This document shows positions 1-8,285 of a DNA stretch of 64,000 nucleotides, one piece after another; the stretch's first letter is position 1, and every line of letters starts with the position of its first letter. Both the position numbers and the translations under genes were made by a program. The notes below the pieces were generated by a model. It saw only the letters and a list, made by a program, of their open reading frames with translations. It was not told the DNA's origin and did not search any database. Origin of the DNA: JAGQKC01 sp965223675 (lineage in GTDB: Bacteria; Nitrospirota; Nitrospiria; Nitrospirales; UBA8639); the NCBI GenBank assembly GCA_965223675.1, contig OZ245013.1, forward strand, positions 496,001 through 560,000, read 5' to 3'.

Positions 1-542
1 AGAAACGTATTGGTAAAGGTTTCCCATTGTCGACTGACCATCAACAATCCCAGGACACCGAGAGTCGCGATCATAAAGCCTGCTGTGGGAGTCATGAATG
101 GGGAGACGTATGGCAGAGTCATTTTTAACCAACGGTCGGGTTGAACGAGCGGTATCTTGAAAAACAAATAATGGTGGATGATCCAACTAAGCCAATGTTG
201 TTGGTGCAAGTTGGATTGTTCGACGAACGAAGCGCTTCCACCGCGAGGAGGTGCTTGGGTCAAGTGGTTGGCGTAAAGAAATTGTATTAATTCGTCCACG
301 TCGTTTTCGGTCACTTGATATGTCGTGTCGGAAGAAACCGTGTCTACAAGTTTTGCCACTGTTCCGCAATGCCATCGTGAAAGCATTTGAAAGGCTCTCC
401 ATCCAATCTGAAAGTAACAATTACGAACAGGGTCAATGATGGTCCATGTTGGCTCGCCTTGTGGGGTTGGGGTGCCGTTGATGATCTGAAGATCGTCTCG
501 AAGCGACGGGAGAGGTGGGTGTTGTGCGGTTGGTTGGAGCAT
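1..542 (-). CDS. M50-type membrane metalloprotease-like protein, N-terminal part (cut by window edge)
   Basis: This open frame starts at an ATG that overlaps the stop of the upstream adaptor gene (TAATG) and runs off the left edge, so only about 180 residues are visible. The first ~115 residues are soluble and look like a PqqD-type winged-helix domain (a TVAKLVD stretch followed by a short helical segment ending in LIQFLYANHL). A membrane segment begins at about residue 155 (TPTAGFMIATLGVLGLLM). Position after two HlyD-type genes and an N-terminal soluble domain before the first helix fit the putative peptide zinc metalloprotease family (site-2-protease-like M50) found next to HlyD adaptors. 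The zinc motif HExxH would lie outside the window, so catalysis cannot be judged. The family call rests on context and N-terminal architecture. Confidence 0.6.
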   Translation of the reverse strand, partial: MLQPTAQHPPLPSLRDDLQIINGTPTPQGEPTWTIIDPVRNCYFQIGWRAFQMLSRWHCGTVAKLVDTVSSDTTYQVTENDVDELIQFLYANHLTQAPPRGGSASFVEQSNLHQQHWLSWIIHHYLFFKIPLVQPDRWLKMTLPYVSPFMTPTAGFMIATLGVLGLLMVSRQWETFTNTF

Positions 543-1993
543 TATACGCCTAGGAATTGTCTTGTGGCAGAGATCGGTTTTCGAAATAGCAGAAAGTACA
601 TTGGGACTTGTTCACCATAGATTTTTGCCGTTCCACGCCAGCCTATTCGAACGTCGTCAGGTGAATGTTTCAGAGTGCCTCGAACCTGATACGCAAGAAT
701 CTTCTCGGGTAACTGTGTGGCGTGATAGCTGGCTTGCGTCAGGGTTGCGGTGAGCTTGTCGAGCGGTTTGGCGTCGAGAAACACTTCGATGGCTGCCTGC
801 TGTTTCATGATGATGGCGTCATCGACAGGAACGTCAACCTTTACTTCAATTTGAGTCGGATCAGCGATTTCCATAATTCGTTGTCCCACGCTGATTGGAC
901 GTCCGATCCAATCCGACTTGTTCGAATAGAGAAGTACCCCATCTTTCTTCGCTTTGACTTCGACTTGACTCAGGCGTTCCAGAGCATAGTCTCGTTCAGC
1001 TTCACGCAATTGAACTTCTGTTTTTAAGAGCAGCACCGTGGCGTTACTTTCTTCTTGGACAAAGGCGCCTTGAACGGCTTTCTTGTATTCCGCCATCACC
1101 TTCGACAGGTTTTGTTGTGCGATCTCATATTGATTTCGGAAGTTGGTGTCTTCATACCTGAAGAGAACCTGATCTTCAGATACGAACGTATTGGGTGGCT
1201 CCAGAATGTTGGCGATGATTCCATCCATAGGGGCGCTCACGATCGCCGGATCTTTCGCGACGATTTCCATCGGGGCGAGGGTGGACATGCGCACGGGTAT
1301 GCTCAAGATGACGAAGGCCGCAATCATCCCTAGCCACCACCAACGTGTAGAGAATTTTCTTTTCCGAAGGCCATTTTTGTTGCCGCTCAAGGCTCCCCAA
1401 GCATGCGCATAGGTAGCGCAGAGTCGTTGAGCGACGGTGACTTCGCTGTCGAGCCAGGGTGTTTCTTTGGCCAGCCACAAACCTCCGATGAACGTGTTAT
1501 TGGGGAGGATGAATGGACACCACAGGACGTGCGCAAAGCTAAATTCCTGCCACTCGGATTTCAACTCTGGCGGACAGTCGTTTACGCAAAAGCGTTGTGC
1601 GCTTGGCGAACTGTCTTTTTGTCTCAGTGTATGTAATGTGCGTTCGAGCCATTGTGTTAATGGGGCGTCATGCTGAATATGTGGAAGACTCGATGCTGCT
1701 TCTAACTGACAGACTTTTCCCGGGGTTGCTCCGGCCGTAAACAAGAATCCCTGCCGATAGGGGAGCAATCTACGAGTCTCATTCACGGCAAGAAATTGAA
1801 GTTCTTGTATGCTTTGGGCAGCTCGTGCCTGCGGTTCGAGCTCCAATAAGGTGAAAATAGGTTGGAAGTCTTTGGAGGGATGGTTGGGTGTTACGTGAGG
1901 TTGAGAGGATGGCGAATCCGGAGGATTTGTTGAAATAGGTTCTTTGACTGCTTCATGGAGGTCGATCGCTACATTTGTCTGATCATCGCTCAT
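542..1993 (-). CDS. HlyD-family adaptor with N-terminal GAF-like domain
   Basis: A 483-residue protein with three parts. Residues ~1-40 are a polar leader. Residues ~45-205 resemble a GAF sensor domain (FTLLELEPQARAA near the start, FIGGLWLAKE near the end). A single membrane segment follows at about 218-236 (WWWLGMIAAFVILSIPV). The rest is a periplasmic HlyD/membrane-fusion fold: a split lipoyl-like half (IVSAPMDGIIANIL), a coiled coil rich in E, Q and K (~285-345), and the second lipoyl half (KKDGVLLYSNKSDWIGRP). Topology therefore puts the GAF-like part in the cytoplasm and the adaptor in the periplasm. It lies 9 nt after the second adaptor gene and overlaps the M50-like gene by a TAATG junction, so the four genes are one operon. 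Role: periplasmic bridge of an export system; cargo unknown. Confidence 0.8.
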   Translation of the reverse strand: MSDDQTNVAIDLHEAVKEPISTNPPDSPSSQPHVTPNHPSKDFQPIFTLLELEPQARAAQSIQELQFLAVNETRRLLPYRQGFLFTAGATPGKVCQLEAASSLPHIQHDAPLTQWLERTLHTLRQKDSSPSAQRFCVNDCPPELKSEWQEFSFAHVLWCPFILPNNTFIGGLWLAKETPWLDSEVTVAQRLCATYAHAWGALSGNKNGLRKRKFSTRWWWLGMIAAFVILSIPVRMSTLAPMEIVAKDPAIVSAPMDGIIANILEPPNTFVSEDQVLFRYEDTNFRNQYEIAQQNLSKVMAEYKKAVQGAFVQEESNATVLLLKTEVQLREAERDYALERLSQVEVKAKKDGVLLYSNKSDWIGRPISVGQRIMEIADPTQIEVKVDVPVDDAIIMKQQAAIEVFLDAKPLDKLTATLTQASYHATQLPEKILAYQVRGTLKHSPDDVRIGWRGTAKIYGEQVPMYFLLFRKPISATRQFLGV

Positions 1994-2002
1994 GGAGATA
2001 TC

Positions 2003-2932
2003 TTATGGAATGGTGGAACGTCGTCTTCCACTCAGATAGTTTTTTGTCGGTTTGGTGTTCAGTGAAGGGGTAGCCTGCTGGTTCATTCTTGTTGAGTGGC
2101 CTGCCATGTTTTTGTTGTGTTCTGTCTTCCCTGTCTCGAGCCCGTTTTTCTTTTGTGGACCGTGGTTAAAGGTGGCACTGCCGCTCATGCCGGCAAGAAT
2201 GTGTTTAGGCTTGTTCTCAAAAGTTCCCATGGCACGAATTGTTTGACTGACTGGGTCAATACTGGCTCCAAGTTGGGTCACTTTTGCGGATAGTACTTGT
2301 TCGGTTTCGTCGATTGTAAAAGAAAATTTGGCACCTTTCTTGAGCCATTGCAACGATTTAGAGGGTAGGATGAGTTCAATTTCAAATTGGTTATCATTGA
2401 GAATACTGAGTAATTGATCATAGGGATTGACACTCTCATACTCATTCACCAGAGTCTTGACCACTCGTCCAGAAAATGGTGCCCTGATCTGACATTCCCT
2501 GACATTGACGTACGCGACTTTCATCGTAGCCCGAGCCTTTTTGTAGTCAGCGGCGGCTATCTCCACTTCCAATTGTCCTATCCCATTGAGCTTCAACAGT
2601 TGTTTGCTGTTTTCCAGAGTTTTTTGTCGTGCTTCGACTTCAGCTTGTGCTGCCGCGAGTTCCGCTTTTAACCTCGAGCAGTCAAATTCGACTAAGATTT
2701 GCCCTTTTGTGAAATGCTGTCCGACAGAAAAGGGGAATCGCTTAATGCGTGCTGGAATTTCACTAGAGATCACAGCCTCGACTTTCGGTTTGATGACGCC
2801 TCGAATCGTATTCAGCTCGGCCGAAGCAGATTGTTTTCCGTGTTTTTGTTTTGCATCCGCAATGCAGGGATTGAGGACGTTTCCACATAACATGAGAGCG
2901 ATTAAAATACTTTTTGCGTAGAATCTAGTCAT
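2003..2932 (-). CDS. Periplasmic adaptor (membrane fusion protein), RND/HlyD type
   Basis: The start chosen is the ATG at 2932, which overlaps the TolC gene stop by eight bases (ATGACTAG); an upstream in-frame ATG at 2959 would add nine residues before the signal peptide and is less likely. From this start the protein is 309 residues. Residues 1-27 form a signal peptide (SILIALMLCGNVLNP core). Then come a lipoyl half (VISSEIPARIKRFPFSVGQ), a helical hairpin (~90-140), the second lipoyl half with the classic IRAPFSGRVV motif, and a beta-barrel domain with SQTIRAMGTF. The C-terminal ~50 residues are low-complexity and basic. It should link an inner-membrane partner to the TolC-like protein encoded just upstream; the second adaptor and the M50-like protein are encoded downstream in the same operon. 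Confidence 0.82.
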   Translation of the reverse strand: MTRFYAKSILIALMLCGNVLNPCIADAKQKHGKQSASAELNTIRGVIKPKVEAVISSEIPARIKRFPFSVGQHFTKGQILVEFDCSRLKAELAAAQAEVEARQKTLENSKQLLKLNGIGQLEVEIAAADYKKARATMKVAYVNVRECQIRAPFSGRVVKTLVNEYESVNPYDQLLSILNDNQFEIELILPSKSLQWLKKGAKFSFTIDETEQVLSAKVTQLGASIDPVSQTIRAMGTFENKPKHILAGMSGSATFNHGPQKKNGLETGKTEHNKNMAGHSTRMNQQATPSLNTKPTKNYLSGRRRSTIP

Positions 2933-4505
2933 GTACAATTGTTTGAACGTGGTGTTCACTCGGTTTTTCCGCCTTGACGTGTTCTTGTGCTGCTGTCTGT
3001 AACTCCCAACGGGTTCGTAGCCCTCGTGCCAGGTTCACGACCGTCACGTTGGTAAGGTTTTGCGGTAACGCTTCTGCTCCCACGGCTGCTAGCAGGTTCG
3101 CGTAGGCTGTTTCACATTCGGCCAGTGCGGCTTCATGGCGAAGCTCAGCCAAGACATTGTTGAGCCTCTCACGAATGAGTGTTTGTTCACTCATCCTATT
3201 GACTTTCCATGAATGTTGAACCTGGATCCCAATCTGTTGTTGCGTCTCGAAATACGTCTTTGTCGAGAGCATTTCTGTTCTGGCCGACACCAGTTGGGCC
3301 AAACTCACATGGACCTGGCTGAGAATAGCCATGGTTAACGCGACGCTTTGCGTGTCTAAGATTTTTTCTTGCATATTAATAACGCTGAATTGTGCGGGTT
3401 TCCGAAAGACATTGAGCAAATTCCAGCTGACTTTGGCACCATAGGAAAGCCAATGGTTATTAAAGAGAAAACTGTTGCTGCTATAATTCGGTCCGAATTG
3501 CAGATTAAGGTTGGGAAGCATTTCGAGGAGAGCCGCCTTTGTTTCTTTGGCATTTATTCGTTTTCGATAGTCTACTGTTCTCAGCTCTGGACGATTGAGC
3601 AACGCCTGGTATTCCAGACTTGTCACTGGGGCGGAAATGTCTGGGATCGATAGGTCTCGAGATGGTTGGACCAGCTCATACGATTGCCCAGGCTTGAGAT
3701 TCATAAGCTCAGCCAGTTCAATGCGGGCTAGGGACAACTTGTGATGGAGTTTTTGAATTTCGCTTTTCGTGGCCAGAAGCTCTCTCTGATATTGAAGAGA
3801 GGCCAATGGGGATTCTAGTTGGCGTTCTCGCACATTGGTCAAATCGTGTATCGTTCGGGAAACCCATTCCTCTAACAATGCAAGGCGTCCGAGCATGCGA
3901 TCCGCACTGACCGCTCGCCAATACGCGGTGCGGACTTCCTGCATGACACGGTTCGCGACCCGCCGTTTTTCTTCTTCAGCAATGAGTACATTATCGGCGG
4001 CCTGTTGGGCGCGAACATAGGACAAGCCAAAATCAAGTACATCCCAACTCAATGTCAAATCTGCATTGAAAATGTTCTTCTCAGCTGAGGTGGAGGGTTC
4101 GAGTGATGTTTGCCCGCTGAGTAATGATCGACTGCGCGCTCCACTGAAATTGTCACGTCCATCGTAGTTGGCATTGGCGACCAGTTTTGGGAGCAAGTCG
4201 TAATGGCTGAGGTCCAATTGCTGATGCGCGAGCATGGTTTTCATCACTTCGACTTTGGTCTCTAAGTTATATTTCAATGCACGTGCCATCGCCTCGAAGA
4301 GGTCAATTGGGCCCGTCACGGGTTCTTGATCCTTTGTCAGGTGAACCAGATCATGGTCAATGCGGGATTGAATTTCTTTGTTCGTCAAGACTGTCGGAGT
4401 TACCATGCATCCTTGAAGGACAAAAATGTACGCTGCAACAACTGAAATTTTTGACAAGTTATAGCTGCTTGCCACTTGAAGCAGATACATAGGAAAACAT
4501 TTCAT
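2925..4505 (-). CDS. TolC-family outer-membrane efflux protein
   Basis: First gene of the four-gene minus-strand operon. The ATG at 4505 follows an in-frame GTG one codon earlier; the ATG is preferred. The product is about 526 residues, the usual length for the outer membrane efflux (OEP) family. Residues ~10-33 hold a hydrophobic segment ending in LQGCMV, which could be a lipoprotein signal with Cys at the cleavage site. Two OEP repeats follow: long alpha-helices (LELEP-like heptads around 175-265 and 385-460) separated by strand motifs such as DLTLSWDVLDFGLSYVRA and GAKVSWNLLNVF, the typical Lx(W/F)x(L/I)(F/L)D strand of TolC homologues. It forms the outer-membrane and periplasmic channel. 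No ABC or RND pump gene is linked to it here; the partners visible are two adaptors and an M50-like protein. Confidence 0.88.
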   Translation of the reverse strand: MKCFPMYLLQVASSYNLSKISVVAAYIFVLQGCMVTPTVLTNKEIQSRIDHDLVHLTKDQEPVTGPIDLFEAMARALKYNLETKVEVMKTMLAHQQLDLSHYDLLPKLVANANYDGRDNFSGARSRSLLSGQTSLEPSTSAEKNIFNADLTLSWDVLDFGLSYVRAQQAADNVLIAEEEKRRVANRVMQEVRTAYWRAVSADRMLGRLALLEEWVSRTIHDLTNVRERQLESPLASLQYQRELLATKSEIQKLHHKLSLARIELAELMNLKPGQSYELVQPSRDLSIPDISAPVTSLEYQALLNRPELRTVDYRKRINAKETKAALLEMLPNLNLQFGPNYSSNSFLFNNHWLSYGAKVSWNLLNVFRKPAQFSVINMQEKILDTQSVALTMAILSQVHVSLAQLVSARTEMLSTKTYFETQQQIGIQVQHSWKVNRMSEQTLIRERLNNVLAELRHEAALAECETAYANLLAAVGAEALPQNLTNVTVVNLARGLRTRWELQTAAQEHVKAEKPSEHHVQTIVHD

Positions 4506-4585
4506 CACATTTAGATTGATTCCTGTTCTATGACACCAAGTTCGTATTCTTTACTCGATGCCCTATTCATAAAATCGACTAGGAA

Positions 4586-4743
4586 ATCCCATGGCTTTGA
4601 AGCCATGGGATGAATAGTTGTCCGGAACCCCTTCACAGCAGTCAAGGGGGAGAGGCAAATTATCTCGCTCTAGTTTTGTTAGGACAAAAATTTGAGCGAG
4701 AGCGGTCTGAAGCCCTGAGCTTTAGCCCCGGGAGTGGACTCAC
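4586..4743. mobile_element. Decayed IS200/IS605-type remnant (both end hairpins, no transposase)
   Basis: The left part is a perfect 12-bp hairpin with a 2-nt loop (ATCCCATGGCTT / AAGCCATGGGAT, 4586-4611), followed by GATGAATAGTTG. The right part (about 4709-4743) reads GAAGCCCTGAGCTTTAGCCC and CGGGAGTGGACTCAC, the form of right ends of TnpB-type IS605/IS1341 elements. The ~95 bp between holds no open frame. The layout is that of a palindrome-associated mini-element or a deletion product keeping only the ends. The assignment uses remembered end sequences, not an alignment. The remaining ~330 bp up to the SDR gene holds nothing recognised. Confidence 0.45.
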
Positions 4744-5077
4744 TTTGCCTTCTGTGTGTGCCAATCTTTTTATTGCACTCATATTTTCGGAATTGTTGGT
4801 CGCAATATGAAGTTTATGCACGAACAGTTATCGTTCTTGTTCGGAAATATGCAGTAACGAGCATCAAATGAACAAAACGTGCTCAAGTTTCGAAGTTTTC
4901 TCTGACTCGATAGAGATTTTGATTAATGAAAAAGTGCAATCATGTTCTTCTCAACATATTGAAAATGAACACGATTGCGCCTTCAATTTGTGGAACGATG
5001 GTCCTCACTCGTTACAGCAATAACAAGCTTTCTGCATGGATGTTTCTTGAAATCGTAAGTCGAGGTTTGTATAGATT

Positions 5078-5851
5078 TTAGGAACGCGGCTTCGTCCTTT
5101 TACCCGTTAGACGAATAAGCCGTCGGCGAGGAACGATGTGAGTCGCGAGTTGGGATAGCCATCCCTGCCAACCTACAGTGACACGAGTACGGCTTTGGTC
5201 GAGCCCTGACAGAGAGGCTTGAACGACTTCCTGGACTGTTTGTGGAGCGAGAGGATTCCTTGGTCGATGTCCCGCGGTGTCGTGAAAATCTGTCTTCGTA
5301 TACCCAGGGCAACAAGCTTGAATCAGCACGCCAGAAGACCGTACTTCTTCAGCAAGGGCTTCGGAAAAAGAAATGAGAAAAGCTTTGGTCGCCGCATATT
5401 CAGCCATGAAGGGTATAGGAAAAAATCCTGCAACCGAAGCCATGTTGATGATAGCTCCTGCTTGTCGTTCGATCATTGAAGGTAAAAAAAGTCGTGTGCT
5501 CTCTACTGCAGCGTTGATATGCAATTGAAGCATCTCCTGGATTTGAGGTAGGGGCATATTGGCGAACTCGCCATACATACCAAAGCCGGCATTGTTGACC
5601 AGGACATCAACGTGGCTATGACAATCACGTGCGCTCGCAAACAGTTGATGCGCGGCATTCGGCATGGAGAGGTCGAGGGATTCAGTGATGATCTCAACGT
5701 CATGAGTACGTGAAGTTTCTTTTGCCAGGTGTTGTAATCGTTCTTTATCCCTTGCGACGAGCAAGAGTGAGTATCCTCGTTTTGCGAACGCTCGGGCATA
5801 TTCGGCTCCAATGCCACGAGATGCTCCTGTGATGATGGCAAAGCCTTTCAT
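5078..5851 (-). CDS. Short-chain dehydrogenase/reductase
   Basis: A 257-residue classical SDR. The cofactor motif is GASRGIGAEYARAF (residues ~9-22), followed by VARD at the end of the second strand, which with Arg favours NADP(H). NNAGFGMYG is the conserved NNAG motif. The catalytic Ser is in the stretch MASVAGFFPIP and the Tyr and Lys in EYAATKAF (YxxxK). PGYTKTDF is the usual PG motif after the active site. The C-terminus ends with a hydrophobic-basic tail (LATHIVPRRRLIRL), seen in the DltE/YqjQ-like subgroup that acts on lipid-like or unknown substrates. The gene stands alone on the minus strand with about 450 bp free upstream, so it does not belong to an evident pathway. Confidence 0.88.
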   Translation of the reverse strand: MKGFAIITGASRGIGAEYARAFAKRGYSLLLVARDKERLQHLAKETSRTHDVEIITESLDLSMPNAAHQLFASARDCHSHVDVLVNNAGFGMYGEFANMPLPQIQEMLQLHINAAVESTRLFLPSMIERQAGAIINMASVAGFFPIPFMAEYAATKAFLISFSEALAEEVRSSGVLIQACCPGYTKTDFHDTAGHRPRNPLAPQTVQEVVQASLSGLDQSRTRVTVGWQGWLSQLATHIVPRRRLIRLTGKRTKPRS

Positions 5852-6297
5852 GGCTTGTTTCTTTCAACACGGACTGTGGGTGGGCAAGTTCTGAAGCGGT
5901 GAGTGTTTGGAGAATAGAGCATCTGCATGTAAATAGGAGAATAGACTGTTTTGAAAGAATTCACTGGTATGTCTAATGATCAAGGTTGTGCAATTCACGG
6001 GCGTAGAGTCACTGAACTTGCCAAAGTCATTGTAACGCGGTTGTTCCCAAGAAGGAACTCAGTCTAGAGCAGACCTTGACAGATAATGGAAGGACTAACA
6101 GCGTATTCTTCAATGTCACGTGGGAAAGATCAAGACGAAAGGATTGATGAAAGCGGGAGCCATAGTTTCACTCTGTCTTCTCTATCGTATTGCAAGGACG
6201 TCGATGTTCGTGCTTTGATGATGTCATAGCCGTTTCAATCGGCTTCAGTCGCTTGATGTATGTCATATCACGGCGTTAGAAGTGCTTAAGCTTCGCT
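5852..6297. other. Intergenic region between SDR and FG-GAP genes
   Basis: About 445 bp between divergently transcribed genes. No open frame with coding character, RNA gene or clear promoter was seen. It should contain the promoters of both flanking genes. Confidence 0.5.
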
Positions 6298-7545
6298 ATG
6301 GTGACGCGCTTTCTCATCAAAATTATTGGGTCTTGTTTACTCTTCACCGGCCTGAGTTCGTGGGTTTACGGTGAAAATATACCGCCAATTTCGATATCTG
6401 AACAACCAATAGCTGCCTTCCATCACCCTAACCCACGCATTCTCGACGGCTTTGGAATGGCTGTCACGCAGCATCGTGACCAAGTTCTGATTGGTGTGCC
6501 GAATGCGATATTTGCAGGAAGAGAAACGGGCGTCACGCATCTCTTCGATCTTCAGGGGAATCTCATCCATACTTTTGAAATTCCCACGGCGATCTCCGGT
6601 GCGTTATTTGGTCAGGCCGTAGCTCTTTCAGAGAAGAATGTCATTGTTGGCTCACCACATGGTCAAGATCACCTTAAGACTCAAAACGGTGTGGTCTACA
6701 TCTTTGATCGGAAAACCAAAAAGACACGAGTGACGCTGCATAATCCTCATCCAAGCAGTGGAGTCTTTGGTCATGCATTAGCTGTTGGCAAAGAAGGTGT
6801 CCTCGTTGGTGATCCACAAGCCAGTACGTCAATATCATTCCATAGTGGAGCGGCTTACCTGTTTGATGAAACCACAGGCGTGTTGAAACGGACGTTTCGA
6901 CCAGAAGAAGTGGCAGCGGGCGGTTCAACGCAGTTTGGTCATGCCGTGGCATTGGTGGGGCAGCACATATTCGTCAGTGCGCCCTTTGCTGAATCTTCAG
7001 GATTGGAAGCAGGAATTGTGTATCTATTCGATGCCACATCAGGCAAGCTGGTGCGAACGTTTGTTCCAGCAACGCCAACGCGTTCATTATTGTTTGGATG
7101 GGCGTTCGCGGCCAATGCGCATGTGATCGTAATCGGCGCTTTTGGTTTTCAGGGTCTCTATCGTGAACAAGGCATTGCCTATGTTTTTGATGTCGAATCA
7201 GGGAAATTGTTGCATATCTTGAAAAATCCAAGTCCGACTGAACGTGCGCAATTTGGTAAATCCGTTGCTCTCTTTTCTGAGAAGTTGGTCGTGGCGGCTC
7301 CTGGAGATCGTATACGAGAATCTGGAAAAATTGAGGGCGGGGCTGTTTATCTCTTTGATCAAGTTTCAGGAACGCTCGTGCAAACTCTTCGTGGTCCTTT
7401 TCCGTTGGCTGGCGCGAGCGATGTCTTTGGTCATACGCTCTCTTCTCAAGAAAACGGGCTTCTTGTTGGCGCACCTTTTGGAGGTATCGGAAAAGAACTG
7501 GATGCCGGTATCGTCTACCAATTTCACATTCTGAAGTCTCTGTAG
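6298..7545 (+). CDS. Secreted FG-GAP (integrin-like) repeat beta-propeller protein
   Basis: A 415-residue protein with a clear signal peptide (FLIKIIGSCLLFTGLSSWVYG, residues ~5-25). The remainder is seven blades of about 50 residues, each with an FG-x-A(V/L) opening and a following loop such as VLIGVPNA, VIVGSPHG, VLVGDPQA, IFVSAPFA, VVAAPGD and LLVGAPFG, plus a YLFD strand. This is the pattern of FG-GAP repeats that build an integrin alpha-like propeller; the acidic loops of some FG-GAP blades bind calcium. It is probably exported to the periplasm or cell surface and may mediate binding. No enzymatic motif is visible. The gene is monocistronic: free space lies upstream, and a good hairpin terminator lies about 95 bp downstream (7641-7680). 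Confidence 0.82.
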   Translation: MVTRFLIKIIGSCLLFTGLSSWVYGENIPPISISEQPIAAFHHPNPRILDGFGMAVTQHRDQVLIGVPNAIFAGRETGVTHLFDLQGNLIHTFEIPTAISGALFGQAVALSEKNVIVGSPHGQDHLKTQNGVVYIFDRKTKKTRVTLHNPHPSSGVFGHALAVGKEGVLVGDPQASTSISFHSGAAYLFDETTGVLKRTFRPEEVAAGGSTQFGHAVALVGQHIFVSAPFAESSGLEAGIVYLFDATSGKLVRTFVPATPTRSLLFGWAFAANAHVIVIGAFGFQGLYREQGIAYVFDVESGKLLHILKNPSPTERAQFGKSVALFSEKLVVAAPGDRIRESGKIEGGAVYLFDQVSGTLVQTLRGPFPLAGASDVFGHTLSSQENGLLVGAPFGGIGKELDAGIVYQFHILKSL

Positions 7546-7640
7546 TGTACAGCCAATACGCATCTCGTCTTCTAGTGTTACTTTTCAATTTTAACTTTTT
7601 CACTTTACTTTGGGTGTCATGTGCCACAACAGTCCGTCAG

Positions 7641-7680
7641 AAATGACCTATAATTTCCTAGTGAACCAGGTCATTTTTTC
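7641..7680 (+). terminator. Rho-independent terminator after the FG-GAP gene
   Basis: A perfect 9-bp stem AAATGACCT / AGGTCATTT (7641-7649 and 7668-7676) with an 18-nt loop runs directly into a run of T. It closes the FG-GAP transcription unit. Confidence 0.7.
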
Positions 7681-7853
7681 TTGATAGTGACTCCTTCCTC
7701 TCATCAAGAGGGTGTCTATCCCCTCTGAAAGCCAGTCTGATTTTCAACCCCTTGATCTTTTGTCGCGTGGAACCTTCTTCGGCATATCCTTTGCTCAAGT
7801 CATGAGATGAATGAGATTTGTCCTAGGATTCATACTTAATTGAGGGGTTGATC

Positions 7854-8234
7854 ATGAAACGTGTGTTGCCGATCAAGTTTCAAGAGGAAGGCATGACGAC
7901 AGAAGAATGGTGGGCATCTAAACATCACAAACATCGAGGTGGCCTGTTCATTCGATCGGGAAAACCTTCAAAAGTTCTCAGTCCAGGCCTTCTTCGATGT
8001 GCAGAATGTGGAAACGAAGTAAAAGTCTTGGTCTCGCCAAGACGAAATCCCCATTCCAGTAAGCTTGGTAGGGCCGTCAGCATGAAAGACCATGATTTAT
8101 GCCGACGGTGTTGGAGACGTCTAATCCAGCATGATCGACATGCGACAGTCGTTGATCTTGGACGCATACGTCGCGTTTCAACGCAAAGTTCATCACGCGT
8201 CGAACACGATGAATTTCCTCCAGCGGCCTCGTGA
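7854..8234 (+). CDS. Small zinc-ribbon-like protein, unknown function
   Basis: The ATG at 7854 is preferred to a TTG two codons earlier, because GAGGGG lies 5-11 bases upstream. The product is 126 residues. Two Cys pairs are spaced as in a zinc ribbon: CAECG at about 48-52 and CRRC at about 84-87, with a basic stretch between. The N-terminal ~30 residues include EEWWASKHHKHRG. The last ~35 residues are polar and low-complexity. No known family is recognised. It sits alone, convergent with the cupredoxin gene, which ends 50 bases away on the other strand. Reality of the gene is supported by the ribosome-binding site and Cys spacing only. Confidence 0.6.
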   Translation: MKRVLPIKFQEEGMTTEEWWASKHHKHRGGLFIRSGKPSKVLSPGLLRCAECGNEVKVLVSPRRNPHSSKLGRAVSMKDHDLCRRCWRRLIQHDRHATVVDLGRIRRVSTQSSSRVEHDEFPPAAS

Positions 8235-8285
8235 GGCCAAACACTCAGACGAATACTCAAGCATTGTAAAATATTCCTCGGGCAC

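Noticed and set aside
6974..7627. 217-codon open frame opposite the FG-GAP gene
   Set aside because: Complementary to a well-supported gene; no recognised sequence.
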